NCBI RefSeq assembly: GCF_002943525.1
Contig: NZ_CP025394.1
Coordinates: 8,385,001 to 8,449,000, forward strand
DNA: 64,000 bases
Reading direction: 5' to 3'
DNA from: Kitasatospora sp. MMS16-BH015
GTDB lineage: Bacteria > Actinomycetota > Actinomycetes > Streptomycetales > Streptomycetaceae
Part shown: piece by piece, positions 8,447 through 16,205 of the stretch
How the letters are laid out: each line of letters opens with the position of its first letter
Numbering within the stretch: position 1 is the stretch's first letter
The notes under the pieces: model-generated
Seen by the model: the letters and a program-made list of their open reading frames with translations, nothing else
The model's database searches: none
What the model was told of the DNA's origin: nothing
Translations under genes and position numbers: made by a program

Positions 8447-8800
8447 TCAGCAGCGGAACACCTGGAGGACCGCCGCTCTGGGCTGTCTGCGGGCCCAGTA
8501 CGGCGCCTCGGGGGCACGGGCCGGCCGGGCGGCGGGGCCGGGGGAGGGTGCTTCGTCGGTGAGGACGGCGGTCAACTCAGGCCGACGCTCGGGGACTTCG
8601 GCGATCCGTGCCCGGGCCCAGCAGAGGCCGGGTGCGTTCTTGGGAGCCGGCGCCTCCTCGGCGAGTTTCGCCTGTGTGACGACCCGTGAGCCGGCGTCCT
8701 CCCGGAGGAGCGCGGACGCCGGCTGGGACAGCACCAGCACGCCGAGCACGGCCAGGAGGACCACGGCGACGGCGCCGACCAATCTCCTGACCGAGGACAT
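8447..8800 (-). CDS. Small exported or membrane-anchored protein, function unknown
   Basis: A 117-aa protein with an N-terminal hydrophobic segment (VGAVAVVLLAVLGVLVLS, then PASA), consistent with a signal peptide or single anchor, followed by an Ala/Pro/Arg-rich hydrophilic tail ending in Cys. AAGGAAGGA is well spaced before the ATG, which supports a real gene. No domain is recognised. It is separated by about 190 bases from the SulP gene downstream on the same strand. The 120 bases upstream hold its promoter region and no gene. Confidence 0.55.
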   Translation of the reverse strand: MSSVRRLVGAVAVVLLAVLGVLVLSQPASALLREDAGSRVVTQAKLAEEAPAPKNAPGLCWARARIAEVPERRPELTAVLTDEAPSPGPAARPARAPEAPYWARRQPRAAVLQVFRC

Positions 8801-8922
8801 TGCCGAGTCCTTCCTTGTTCTTGACTACCCCTTGGCACTTCTGTCGGAGATGACGACCGTGGACCGGGGCGAGTTCCGAAGGCCGGTGAACTCTTCGTGA
8901 ATCACTGGTGGATGATGCCGCG

Positions 8923-9285
8923 TCAGCGAGCCGGGGCCAGCAGCTGGGTGGCGGCCGGTTCGGCGTAGAGCTCGTCCCGTTCGAGGAGTTCCGCGTGGGT
9001 GCCGACGGCCCGGACGCGGCCGGCGTCCATCACCACGATCCGGTCGGCGCCGGTCACCGTGGACAGGCGGTGGGCCACCACCAGGACGGTGGTCTCCCGG
9101 GCCGCCTGCGCCACGAGGTCGCGCACGGCCGGCTCGTTGACCGCGTCCAACTGCGAGGTCGCCTCGTCCAGGAGCAGCAGCCGGGGCTTGCGGAGCAGGA
9201 CGCGGGCGATGGCGACGCGCTGGCGCTCGCCGCCCGAGAGCTTGGACCCCCGGTGGCCGACCAGGGTGTCCGAGCCGTGGTGCCC
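8923..9285 (-). pseudogene. Truncated ABC exporter: C-terminal half of the nucleotide-binding domain
   Basis: Only the last ~120 residues survive, but all late NBD motifs are present in order: LVGHRGSKLSGGERQRVAIA (signature), LLLLDEATSQLD (Walker B), VVAHRLSTV (H-loop) and the DAGRVRAVGTHAELL tail of MsbA/BmrA-type exporters. The membrane domain and Walker A are missing; just beyond LVG the sequence passes into unrelated DNA holding a rightward kinase fragment. Without Walker A it cannot bind ATP normally. Confidence 0.75.
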
Positions 9286-9305
9286 CGGCGCAGCGGGCCG
9301 TCCTG

Positions 9306-9410
9306 TGCGAACGCGCCGAGATCCCGCACGGCACCCTCGAGGCCGGCCCGACCGCCGAAGGCGGGTACCGGGTCAGCCTGCGGATCCCGCTCGCTCCCAA
9401 CGCCGACTGA
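9306..9410 (+). pseudogene. Truncated sensor histidine kinase, extreme C-terminus
   Basis: The frame ending in TGA at 9408 reads CERAEIPHGTLEAGPTAEGG then YRVSLRIPL. This is the G2-box end of NarL-partner histidine kinases, normally 'ERVxxLGGxLEAGPxxxGGFxVxxxLPL'. Nothing of the upstream kinase remains; the sequence abuts the oppositely oriented ABC fragment. It probably marks a deletion junction. Confidence 0.6.
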
Positions 9411-9470
9411 GACGGCGGGGCCCCGGCGGCTGCCGGTGGGTTCTCCGGCTGTCGACCTGGTCTCAGCCGT

Positions 9471-11609
9471 TCAGTCGCCGTCGTGCTGCGCCTGGACTTC
9501 GACCACCAGGGCGTGGCCGGGGCGGTTGGCCAGATCCGGGGCGGCCAGGCCGACTTGGGCGAGGTAGCGGCCGGTCAGGGTGAGGGCGGTCGCCCGCTTC
9601 GCCCAGGCGGGCCAGGTGTGGTCGGGGGCGGAGAGCTCGGGGCGCACCCGGAGGGTGTAGCGGGTCTCGGGGCCCAGGCCGGGGAGGCGGACGGGGGCGC
9701 CGCGCTCGGTGACGGAGGTCGCCAGCTGGACGTAGGCGAAGAGGGCGTGCGAGCGGTCCCGGGAGACGACGCCGTGCACCCAGGCGGCGGGGTCGGGGTG
9801 GTCGCCGCGGACGAGGTCCCCCTGGTGGAGCAGCGGCCGTAGCTGCTTGTAGGCGCCGACCCAGGCGGTGAGCGCGCTCAGGTCCTCCGTCGACCAGGCC
9901 GAGATGTCCGACTCGATACCCGCGTGCCCGAACAGGGCGGTGGCGCAGCGGAAGGCGAGTACGGTGTCGCGGTGGCTGATGTGGGCGGGGGCGGAGCCGA
10001 CGTGGGCGCCGATCAGTTCGAGCGGCAGGAGCAGGCCGGTCCAGCGCTGGACGGCCTGGCGTTCGATGGGGTCGATGTTGTCCGACCCCCAGATCCGGTC
10101 GGTGCGCTCCAGGATGCCGAGGTCGGCGCGGGCGCCGCCGGAGGAGCAGGACTCGATCTCCAGACCGGGATGGCGGGCGCGGAGTTCGTCCAGCAGCCGG
10201 TAGACCGCCGTAGTCTGTGCGTGCACGCCGGGCCGGCCGTCGTGCACGGCGTCGGCGAGATCGCGGTTGTGATCCCACTTGACGTAGTCGATGCCCACGT
10301 CCTTGACCAGGGTGCCGATCCGCTCCAGCAGGTAGGCATAGGCGTCCGGGTGCGCGACGTCCAGGACGTGCTGGCTGCGCTGCTCGAACGGGAAACGGTC
10401 GGGGTCGGCGAGGAGCCAGTCGGGGTGGGCGCGGGCGAGGTCGGAGTCGGGGTTGACCATCTCGGGCTCGAACCAGAGGCCGAACTGCAGGCCGAGCCCG
10501 TGGACGTGGTCGGCGAGCGGGCGGAGCCCGTCGGGCCACACCGTCTCGTCCACGTACCAGTCGCCGAGGCCGGCCCGGTCGTGGCGGCGGTGCCGGAACC
10601 AGCCGTCGTCCACCACGAACCGCTCGACGCCGACCTCCGCCGCGGTCCCTGCGAGGGCGCGCAGCCGCTCGGGGGAGTGGTCGAAGTAGACGGCCTCCCA
10701 GATGTTCAGGGTGACCGGCCTGGCGGTGGCCGGGTGCTGCGGCCGGGCGCGGAGCAGGTCGTGGAATCCCCGGCTGATCCCGTCCAGCCCCGTGCCCGAG
10801 GCCGCGAAGTACACCCACGGGCTCTGGTACGACTCGCCCTCCGCCAGCCGGACTTCACCCGCCTCCAGCAGTTCGCCGCCGCCGAGGACCGCCGTCCCGT
10901 CGGCCAGCCGCTCCGCGTACTGGACGTGGTTGCCGCTCCAGGCCGTGTGCACGCCCCAGACCTCGCCCTGGCGGAAGCCGAAACCCTCGGTGCCGGCGAG
11001 CAGCAGCCCGGCGTCGAAGCCGGTGCGGCCGCGCCGGCTCTCCCGCGACCACACGCCCTGCCGCAGCGGAGCGCGCTGGGGGGAGCGCTCACGGGCCCAG
11101 CGGCCCGCGAAGTCCAGCAGTTCCACGGCGTGGGCGGGCAGCGGGAGCACGCAGGCCAGTACGTCCAGGGTGTAGGCGTCCGCCGCCGTGTTGATCAGGG
11201 TGTGGCGCAGGCGCACCACGGCCTGCGCCGTCAGCTCCAGCTCGGTCTCCAGCGCGAGCCCCGCGCCGGGGTCCAGGGCCCGGACGTGGACGGCGCCGCC
11301 CCGGCCGTCCTCGGCCCGTACGGCGACCGGTGCGGCGAGCTCGAGGCGCAGGGGGCGGACCCGGCCGTCGCGGTGCCCGGCCAGCACTGGGCGTCCGAAC
11401 CAGCCCCAGCCGCGGCCCTGGGCGGGCATCAGGCTTCCGGCCTGGTGGCGCGGGGTCCGGCCCATGGCGTCGAGCACCTGCGCGGCGTCGCCGGCGCGGA
11501 GGCCGGGATCGACGCCCCAGTGCAGCACCCGGGGCAGTTCGGGCCCGGTGGTGTCGAGGGCGAGGGCCGTGTCACCGGCCGACAGCACGACGAGGTTCGG
11601 CTCAGTCAT
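9471..11609 (-). CDS. Alpha-galactosidase, GH36
   Basis: A 712-aa cytoplasmic enzyme (no signal peptide) that hydrolyses terminal alpha-galactosyl residues from oligosaccharides such as melibiose, raffinose or galactomanno-oligosaccharides. After an N-terminal beta-sandwich comes the TIM barrel with VERFVVDDGWF and LGLQFGLWFEPEMVNPDSDL. The nucleophile is the Asp in YVKWDHNRD (~residue 443) and the acid/base is the first Asp in IWGSDNID (~508), with ESCSSGGAR between. Length fits GH36. GTG 11618 is also possible, but ATG 11609 gives better spacing to a GAGTGG sequence. It follows the GH29 gene on the same strand after a hairpin and is probably separately transcribed. Confidence 0.9.
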   Translation of the reverse strand: MTEPNLVVLSAGDTALALDTTGPELPRVLHWGVDPGLRAGDAAQVLDAMGRTPRHQAGSLMPAQGRGWGWFGRPVLAGHRDGRVRPLRLELAAPVAVRAEDGRGGAVHVRALDPGAGLALETELELTAQAVVRLRHTLINTAADAYTLDVLACVLPLPAHAVELLDFAGRWARERSPQRAPLRQGVWSRESRRGRTGFDAGLLLAGTEGFGFRQGEVWGVHTAWSGNHVQYAERLADGTAVLGGGELLEAGEVRLAEGESYQSPWVYFAASGTGLDGISRGFHDLLRARPQHPATARPVTLNIWEAVYFDHSPERLRALAGTAAEVGVERFVVDDGWFRHRRHDRAGLGDWYVDETVWPDGLRPLADHVHGLGLQFGLWFEPEMVNPDSDLARAHPDWLLADPDRFPFEQRSQHVLDVAHPDAYAYLLERIGTLVKDVGIDYVKWDHNRDLADAVHDGRPGVHAQTTAVYRLLDELRARHPGLEIESCSSGGARADLGILERTDRIWGSDNIDPIERQAVQRWTGLLLPLELIGAHVGSAPAHISHRDTVLAFRCATALFGHAGIESDISAWSTEDLSALTAWVGAYKQLRPLLHQGDLVRGDHPDPAAWVHGVVSRDRSHALFAYVQLATSVTERGAPVRLPGLGPETRYTLRVRPELSAPDHTWPAWAKRATALTLTGRYLAQVGLAAPDLANRPGHALVVEVQAQHDGD

Positions 11610-11640
11610 TCGATCCACTCGTTCAGGGGGTCACGGAGTC

Positions 11641-11678
11641 GGGCAGCCGCGCCCCACGGAAGTGGAGCGCGGCTGCCC
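11641..11678 (-). terminator. Terminator hairpin after the fucosidase gene
   Basis: GGGCAGCCGCGC pairs with GCGCGGCTGCCC (12 bp), with an inner CCAC/GTGG stem and a GGAA loop. It lies 72 bases past the GH29 stop in its direction of transcription. Confidence 0.8.
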
Positions 11679-11749
11679 CGTCGGGCGGGTGGCCTGCCGC
11701 CGGTCCTGCGGAGCCCGGGCAGCGGGTCATGAACCGCCCGGCCGGCGGC

Positions 11750-13984
11750 CTACTGGGCGATGAAGGACCACTGCAGGTTGGCGCTGCCGTTCCACCCCCA
11801 CTGCTTGGTGACGGAGCCGGAGGCGACCTGGCCGCCGCCGTCCAGGACCAGGCCCGTGGTGCGGTTGGCGATGCTGTACAGGCCGCTGCCCCGGTTGGTG
11901 ATCTGCCACTGCTGGTTGTTGCCGCCGTTCCAGGCGGCCTGCTGCGCCGGTGCCCCGTTCGCGGTGGAGCCCCAGCCGTCGGCGACCATCCCGTTGGTGC
12001 GGTTGACCAGCTTGTAGTAGCCGTTGCCGAGGTCGACCGCTTGCCACTGGAGGTTGGAACTGCCGTCCCAGCTCCACTGCTTGAGGTTGCTGCCCGAGGC
12101 GACGTTGCCGCCGCTGTCCAGGGCCAGGCCGTCGGTGACGTTGCTGATCCGGAAGTACGTGGCCGGATTGAAGGCCACCTTCAGCGAGGTGATGGCGTCG
12201 TTGTTGCCGGTGGCGCGCAGGTCGGAGTTGTCCGCGCTGAAGGTCCACGCCGTGCCGGTGAAGTTGTCGCCGGAGTACCCGATCAGCTGGTAGCCCGCCG
12301 GCACCCGCAGGGAGGAGATGCTCCGCGCCGCCAGACCCGCGCTCTGCAGCTGGGCGGCCGTGTAGGAGCCCAGCACCAGGCCGGCTGCCGCGCCCGCGTA
12401 GGAGACGTCGCCGTACGCGGTGACCACACCGGTGCCCCCGGGCCGCAGGACGGGGATCTGCCCGGAGAAGGTGAACTTCAGCACGTAGGCGAGGGCGTTG
12501 AACGGGGCCGAGGAGGACGGCAGGGTGAGGTGCAGGCCGTCGCCCGCCTGGGTCGGGGCGGGCAGGCTGGTGTACGTGCCCGCGGTCGGGTTCAGCAACT
12601 GGACCGAGCTCAGGGTGCCGAGGTCGATGCGGTCGCTCGCCAGGGTGCCGACGGTCGTGGAACTCCCGGGCCAGCCGAGGACGGTGGCGTACAGGACGGT
12701 GCCGTCCTTGCTGCGGGTGAACCGGAAGTCCTTGTTCGTGCCCGCCACTGGGGTGGTGAAGGAGCCGCCGCCCATCTTGGTCGGCCCCTCCCCGTAGACC
12801 GTCCAGGCCCGGGTGGAGTACAGCGACTCGCCGAAGCGCTTCAGGTGGTCGCCGATGCCCAGCAGGACGTCCTGCTGGCCCTGCGGGATCGTCCCGTCCG
12901 CCATCGGGGCGATGTTGAGCAGCATGTTGCCGTTCTTGCTGATCCGGTCGATCAGCGCGTGCAGCATCTGCTGGGTGGAGTAGTAGCCGATGCCCTGCGT
13001 GTAGCACCAGCTGCTGCTGGAGATGCTGTCGTCGGTCAGCCAGTAGGGGCTGGTGAGGTCGCCCGGGCCGCCGCGCTCGTAGTCGAAGACCTCGCCCTTG
13101 TTGTCGTAGCCGTCCTTGTAGGTGGCCACGACCTCCTTGCCCCAGCCCAGGGCCTGGTTGTAGTAGTACGACAGGAAGTTCAGGCGCTGCGTCTCGTCGA
13201 CCTTGTTGAGGTCGAAGTCCTCCCAGAGGATGTCCGGTTGGGCCAGGTCGACGACCTCCTTGAGCTTGTCGTACCAGAGCTGGTTCTCCGCCGTGCTGCC
13301 CAACTGGCCGAAGAGCTTCTGCAGGCTCGCGGTCGGCTGCGCCGGCACGTGGTCGTAGTAGCCGTTGAAGTTGTAGGCGTGGTGCATCGCCACCAGCAGC
13401 TTCAGGCCCTTGCCCCGGATCGCGTCGCGGAAGATCTGCAGGAGGTTCAGCTTCGGCCCGCGCTGCACCGAGTTCCACTCGTTGACCGTGCTGTTCCACA
13501 TCGAGAAGCCGTCGTGGTGCTCGGCCACCGGCCCGGCGAACCGGGCGCCGGCGTCCACGAAGAGCTGGGCCCAGGCGTCCGGGTCGAAACTCCCGCCCTG
13601 GGAGGCCAACTTGGGCGCGAACTGCACCCAGTTGCCGGCCTTGTCCCTGGCCCCGCCGAGGAAGTTGTTGTAGGGCCAGACCGATGGGTCCCCGTAGGTG
13701 GCGATGTGATGGCTGTTCACGTCGCTGCCGCCGATGTACATGTTCCGCGGGTACCACTCGCTGCCGTAGGCCGGGACGCTGAAGGCGCCCCAGTGGAAGT
13801 AGATCCCGAACTTGGCGTCCTGGAACCACTCCGGGGCCGGCGGGTGCTGGTCCACCGAGGCCCAGGTGGGTGAGTAGGACGAGGGAGCAGCGATCGCCCT
13901 CGCCGTACCGAGCGTCAGATTCGCCGTCGCGGCGGCAACGATGCCGGCGGCGCTCGACAGGAAGACACGTCTGTTGATGGCCAT
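11750..13984 (-). CDS. Secreted alpha-L-fucosidase (GH29) with beta/gamma-crystallin-like and ricin lectin domains
   Basis: A 744-aa protein with a twin-arginine signal (MAINRRVFLSSAAG), so exported folded. Residues ~35-400 are GH29: WFQDAKFGIYFHWGAFSVPA, AEHHDGFSMW, LKLLVAMHHAYNF, and PDILWEDFDLN, whose Asp after WE matches the GH29 nucleophile. A beta/gamma-crystallin-like Greek-key domain (~510-605: VTAYGDVSYAG, YQLIGYSGDNFTGTAW) comes next, then a three-repeat ricin-B domain (~607-744: NLQWQAVDLGNGYYKLVNR). It removes alpha-L-fucose, for instance from fucosylated xyloglucan or other glycans. ATG 13984 has GAAGGA 8 bases upstream; the frame is open further but the extension is repeat-rich non-coding DNA. 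Promoter and operator lie at 14136-14194. Confidence 0.9.
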   Translation of the reverse strand: MAINRRVFLSSAAGIVAAATANLTLGTARAIAAPSSYSPTWASVDQHPPAPEWFQDAKFGIYFHWGAFSVPAYGSEWYPRNMYIGGSDVNSHHIATYGDPSVWPYNNFLGGARDKAGNWVQFAPKLASQGGSFDPDAWAQLFVDAGARFAGPVAEHHDGFSMWNSTVNEWNSVQRGPKLNLLQIFRDAIRGKGLKLLVAMHHAYNFNGYYDHVPAQPTASLQKLFGQLGSTAENQLWYDKLKEVVDLAQPDILWEDFDLNKVDETQRLNFLSYYYNQALGWGKEVVATYKDGYDNKGEVFDYERGGPGDLTSPYWLTDDSISSSSWCYTQGIGYYSTQQMLHALIDRISKNGNMLLNIAPMADGTIPQGQQDVLLGIGDHLKRFGESLYSTRAWTVYGEGPTKMGGGSFTTPVAGTNKDFRFTRSKDGTVLYATVLGWPGSSTTVGTLASDRIDLGTLSSVQLLNPTAGTYTSLPAPTQAGDGLHLTLPSSSAPFNALAYVLKFTFSGQIPVLRPGGTGVVTAYGDVSYAGAAAGLVLGSYTAAQLQSAGLAARSISSLRVPAGYQLIGYSGDNFTGTAWTFSADNSDLRATGNNDAITSLKVAFNPATYFRISNVTDGLALDSGGNVASGSNLKQWSWDGSSNLQWQAVDLGNGYYKLVNRTNGMVADGWGSTANGAPAQQAAWNGGNNQQWQITNRGSGLYSIANRTTGLVLDGGGQVASGSVTKQWGWNGSANLQWSFIAQ

Positions 13985-14051
13985 GGCTGGATCCTTCGAT
14001 GGTGGGTGGGGGTGTTCCGGGCCGGCCGCCGAAGCTCGCGCAGCGCAGGCA

Positions 14052-14087
14052 GGGCGTGCAGGGCGTGCAGCGCGTGCAGCGCGTGCA
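14052..14087. repeat. Four tandem 9-bp repeats in the fucosidase 5' leader
   Basis: GGGCGTGCA occurs twice, followed by two copies of GCGCGTGCA, within the ~180-base leader between the predicted fucosidase promoter and its start codon. Such short arrays can vary in copy number and change leader structure. Confidence 0.65.
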
Positions 14088-14135
14088 GCGCGGCTCTGCA
14101 CGGTCTGCGGTGTGCGAGGGGAACGAGAACGAGAA

Positions 14136-14149
14136 TGTGAGCGATAACA
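14136..14149 (-). promoter_or_regulatory. LacI-type operator at the fucosidase promoter
   Basis: TGTGAGCGATAACA differs at two positions from the palindrome TGTTAGCGCTAACA found before the GH54 gene. It lies just downstream of the predicted -10 for the leftward GH29 gene, where a bound repressor would block transcription. Confidence 0.6.
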
Positions 14150-14166
14150 GCTCTGCGGCTTTGCCG

Positions 14167-14194
14167 ATTCTGGCAGCCCCAGGGTGACTGTCAA
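14167..14194 (-). promoter_or_regulatory. Predicted promoter of the GH29 gene
   Basis: Leftward -35 TTGACA (14194-14189), 16-base spacer, -10 CAGAAT (14172-14167). It gives a leader of about 175 bases that includes the operator and the 9-bp repeats. Confidence 0.55.
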
Positions 14195-14378
14195 GACGTA
14201 CGGCAGAATGAGCCGGCCCGTTCGATACATGGGATGTATCTGAGCCGTCCGTGCACCGTCTCCGTGCGGCATCGAGTGAAGTCTGCGGCACACATGGGAT
14301 GTTCAGCGGTGGGGAGAGCGTGGTACCTCTACGAGGAAGCACCGCGGTGCGGTGCCCCGAAAAGATTTCCATCCGCCG

Positions 14379-14406
14379 TGTCGATCTGTGGCTGCGCCGT
14401 TCGACC
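14379..14406 (+). promoter_or_regulatory. ECF42-type sigma-factor promoter upstream of DGPF-sigma operon
   Basis: TGTCGA (14379-14384), then 17 bases, then CGACC (14402-14406), about 50 bases before the DGPF start codon. As I recall, the S. venezuelae ECF42 target motif is TGTCGA in the -35 region and CGA/TC in the -10 region. This fits autoregulation by the sigma factor two genes along. Confidence 0.7.
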
Positions 14407-14454
14407 TAGGAGTGAGAGGGTCGAGCAGACGACCCCTGATCAAGGAGACCGACG

Positions 14455-14874
14455 ATGGCGAAGTACATGCTGATCATGCGCGGCACGGACGAGTCCATGG
14501 CGAAGATGATGACCACGCCCTTCGAGGAGATGCTGGAGACGGTGGGCCGCTTCAACGAGGAGCTGATCCGGGCGGGGGTGCTGGTCGCCGCGGAGGGTCT
14601 GGACGACCCGTCCCAGGGCGTGGTGGTCGACTTCAGCGGGGAGACGCCGGTGGTCACCGACGGGCCGTACGGTGAGACGAAGGAGCTGTTCGGCGGCTTC
14701 TACCTGATCGACGTCGCGTCGAAGGAGGAAGCGGTCGAGTGGGCCAAGCGGCTCCCGGCGTTCCCCGGCTCGAAGTGTGAGGTGCGCCGCGTGCCGGGCA
14801 TCGAGGAGTTCCCGCAGGACAACGAGTGGATCGTCAAGGAGCGGGCGTGGCGCGAGCGGACCGGCCAGCTGTGA
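14455..14874 (+). CDS. DGPF/YCII-domain protein
   Basis: A 139-aa cytoplasmic protein starting MAKYMLIMRG and carrying the eponymous motif as DGPYGETKELFGGFYLIDV, the hallmark of the DGPF subfamily of YCII-related proteins. The biochemical role of these proteins is unknown; in Streptomyces they are the typical targets and neighbours of ECF42 sigma factors. AAGGAG precedes the ATG, and the stop overlaps the sigma-factor start (GTGA), so the two are translationally coupled. A matching ECF42-type promoter lies upstream. Confidence 0.9.
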   Translation: MAKYMLIMRGTDESMAKMMTTPFEEMLETVGRFNEELIRAGVLVAAEGLDDPSQGVVVDFSGETPVVTDGPYGETKELFGGFYLIDVASKEEAVEWAKRLPAFPGSKCEVRRVPGIEEFPQDNEWIVKERAWRERTGQL

Positions 14875-16178
14875 CGAGCCCGGCCCTCGACGGCCCGCCG
14901 AACGCCGAGTCGGCGCGGCGGGCCGTCGAGGCCCTCTGGCGGATCGAGTCCGCGCGGATCGTCGCCGCGCTGGCCCGCTACACCGGCGACTTCGCACTCG
15001 CCGAGGACGTCGCGCAGGAGGCGCTGGCCGAGGCACTCGTCTCCTGGTCGGCGGACGGTCCGCCGGCCAGCCCGGTGGGCTGGCTGCTCGCGACCGCGCG
15101 GCGGCGGGCCATCGACGCCTTCCGCCGCGGGTCGGCGCTCGAGGAACGGTACGCCCTGCTCGCCGGCCCGCTGGCCGAGGGGGAGTTCAGCTCCGGAGCG
15201 CAGAGCGCGCCCGACCGTGCGGACAGCCTGCCGTGGGATCCCGACCGGGTCGACGACGACGTCCTCGCCCTCATGTTCACCGCCTGCCATCCGGTGCTCT
15301 CGCCCGAGGCTCGGGTGGCGCTCACCCTGCGCGTGGTGGGCGGCCTGTCCAGCGAGGAGATCGCGCGCGCGTTCCTCCTGCCCACCCCCACAGTCCAGGC
15401 CAGGATCACCCGCGCGAAGAAGACGATCGCCGCCGCCCGCGTGCCGTTCGAACTCCCGGCGGCCGAGGTACGGCCGGGGCGCCTCGGCGCAGTCCTGAGC
15501 GTCCTGTACGTGATCTTCACGGAAGGCTCGACCGCGACCGCCGGAGACCACCTGCTGCGCCTGGATCTCGCGTACGAGGCCGTGCGGTTGGCCCGCATGC
15601 TGGCGGCCCTGCTGCCGGGCGAGCCGGAGGTGCACGGTCAGCTCGCGCTGTTCGAGCTCACCGCCGCGCGCTTCCCGGCGCGGACCGGGCCCGACGGCGA
15701 GGCGGTCCTGCTGGAGGACCAGGACCGCCGCCGGTGGGACCGCTCCGCGATCCGCCGAGGCCTGGCCGCCCTCGGCCAGGCCGCCGGCCTCGGGCGGGGC
15801 CTCGGACCGTACGGTCTGCAGGCCGCGATCGCCGCGTGCCACGCGGCGGCGCCCTCGGTGCGGGAGACCGACTGGGAACGCATCGTGCTGCTGTACGAGG
15901 CGCTCGGCCGAGTGGCGCCGTCACCCGTCGTCGAGCTCAACCGGGCGGTGGCCGTCGCGATGGCGAGCGGACCGCAGGAGGCGCTGTCCCTGGTGGACGA
16001 GCTGCTCGCCTCCGGCCGACTGTCGGGCTCGCACCTGCTGCCGAGCGTGCGCGGCGAGCTGCTGGTGCGCCTCGGCCGCACCGCCGAGGCCCGGGCCGAA
16101 CTGGAACTCGCCGCCCGCCTGTGCCGCAACGCCCCCGAGCGGGCGGTGCTGCTGCGCAAGGCGGGCGCCCTGGAGTGA
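14871..16178 (+). CDS. ECF42-type RNA polymerase sigma factor with long C-terminal extension
   Basis: A 435-aa protein. Region sigma-2 is at ~30-100 (ALARYTGDFALAEDVAQEAL, GWLLATARRRAIDAFRR) and sigma-4 at ~140-195 (LTLRVVGGLSSEEIARAFLL, VQARITRAKKTIAAA). The remaining ~230 residues are a helical, TPR-like extension (LELAARLCRNAPERAVLLRK at its end) typical of ECF42, which lacks an anti-sigma partner and is thought to be controlled through this tail. GTG 14871 overlaps the DGPF stop by 4 bases; the open frame upstream is a shadow of the DGPF gene. It is predicted to activate its own operon and other DGPF genes. Confidence 0.9.
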   Translation: MTSPALDGPPNAESARRAVEALWRIESARIVAALARYTGDFALAEDVAQEALAEALVSWSADGPPASPVGWLLATARRRAIDAFRRGSALEERYALLAGPLAEGEFSSGAQSAPDRADSLPWDPDRVDDDVLALMFTACHPVLSPEARVALTLRVVGGLSSEEIARAFLLPTPTVQARITRAKKTIAAARVPFELPAAEVRPGRLGAVLSVLYVIFTEGSTATAGDHLLRLDLAYEAVRLARMLAALLPGEPEVHGQLALFELTAARFPARTGPDGEAVLLEDQDRRRWDRSAIRRGLAALGQAAGLGRGLGPYGLQAAIAACHAAAPSVRETDWERIVLLYEALGRVAPSPVVELNRAVAVAMASGPQEALSLVDELLASGRLSGSHLLPSVRGELLVRLGRTAEARAELELAARLCRNAPERAVLLRKAGALE

Positions 16179-16205
16179 CGCCCGCCCGGCGCCGGCGAGG
16201 CCAGG

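Noticed and set aside
8825..9400. Minus-strand frame covering the ABC fragment region as one gene
   Set aside because: It reads in a different frame from the NBD motifs and shows no domain; the ABC remnant explains the sequence.
11090..11104. GAGCGCTCAC inside the GH36 gene as another operator
   Set aside because: Only about 10-11 of 14 positions fit, and the codons are ordinary for the genome, so no sign of selection.
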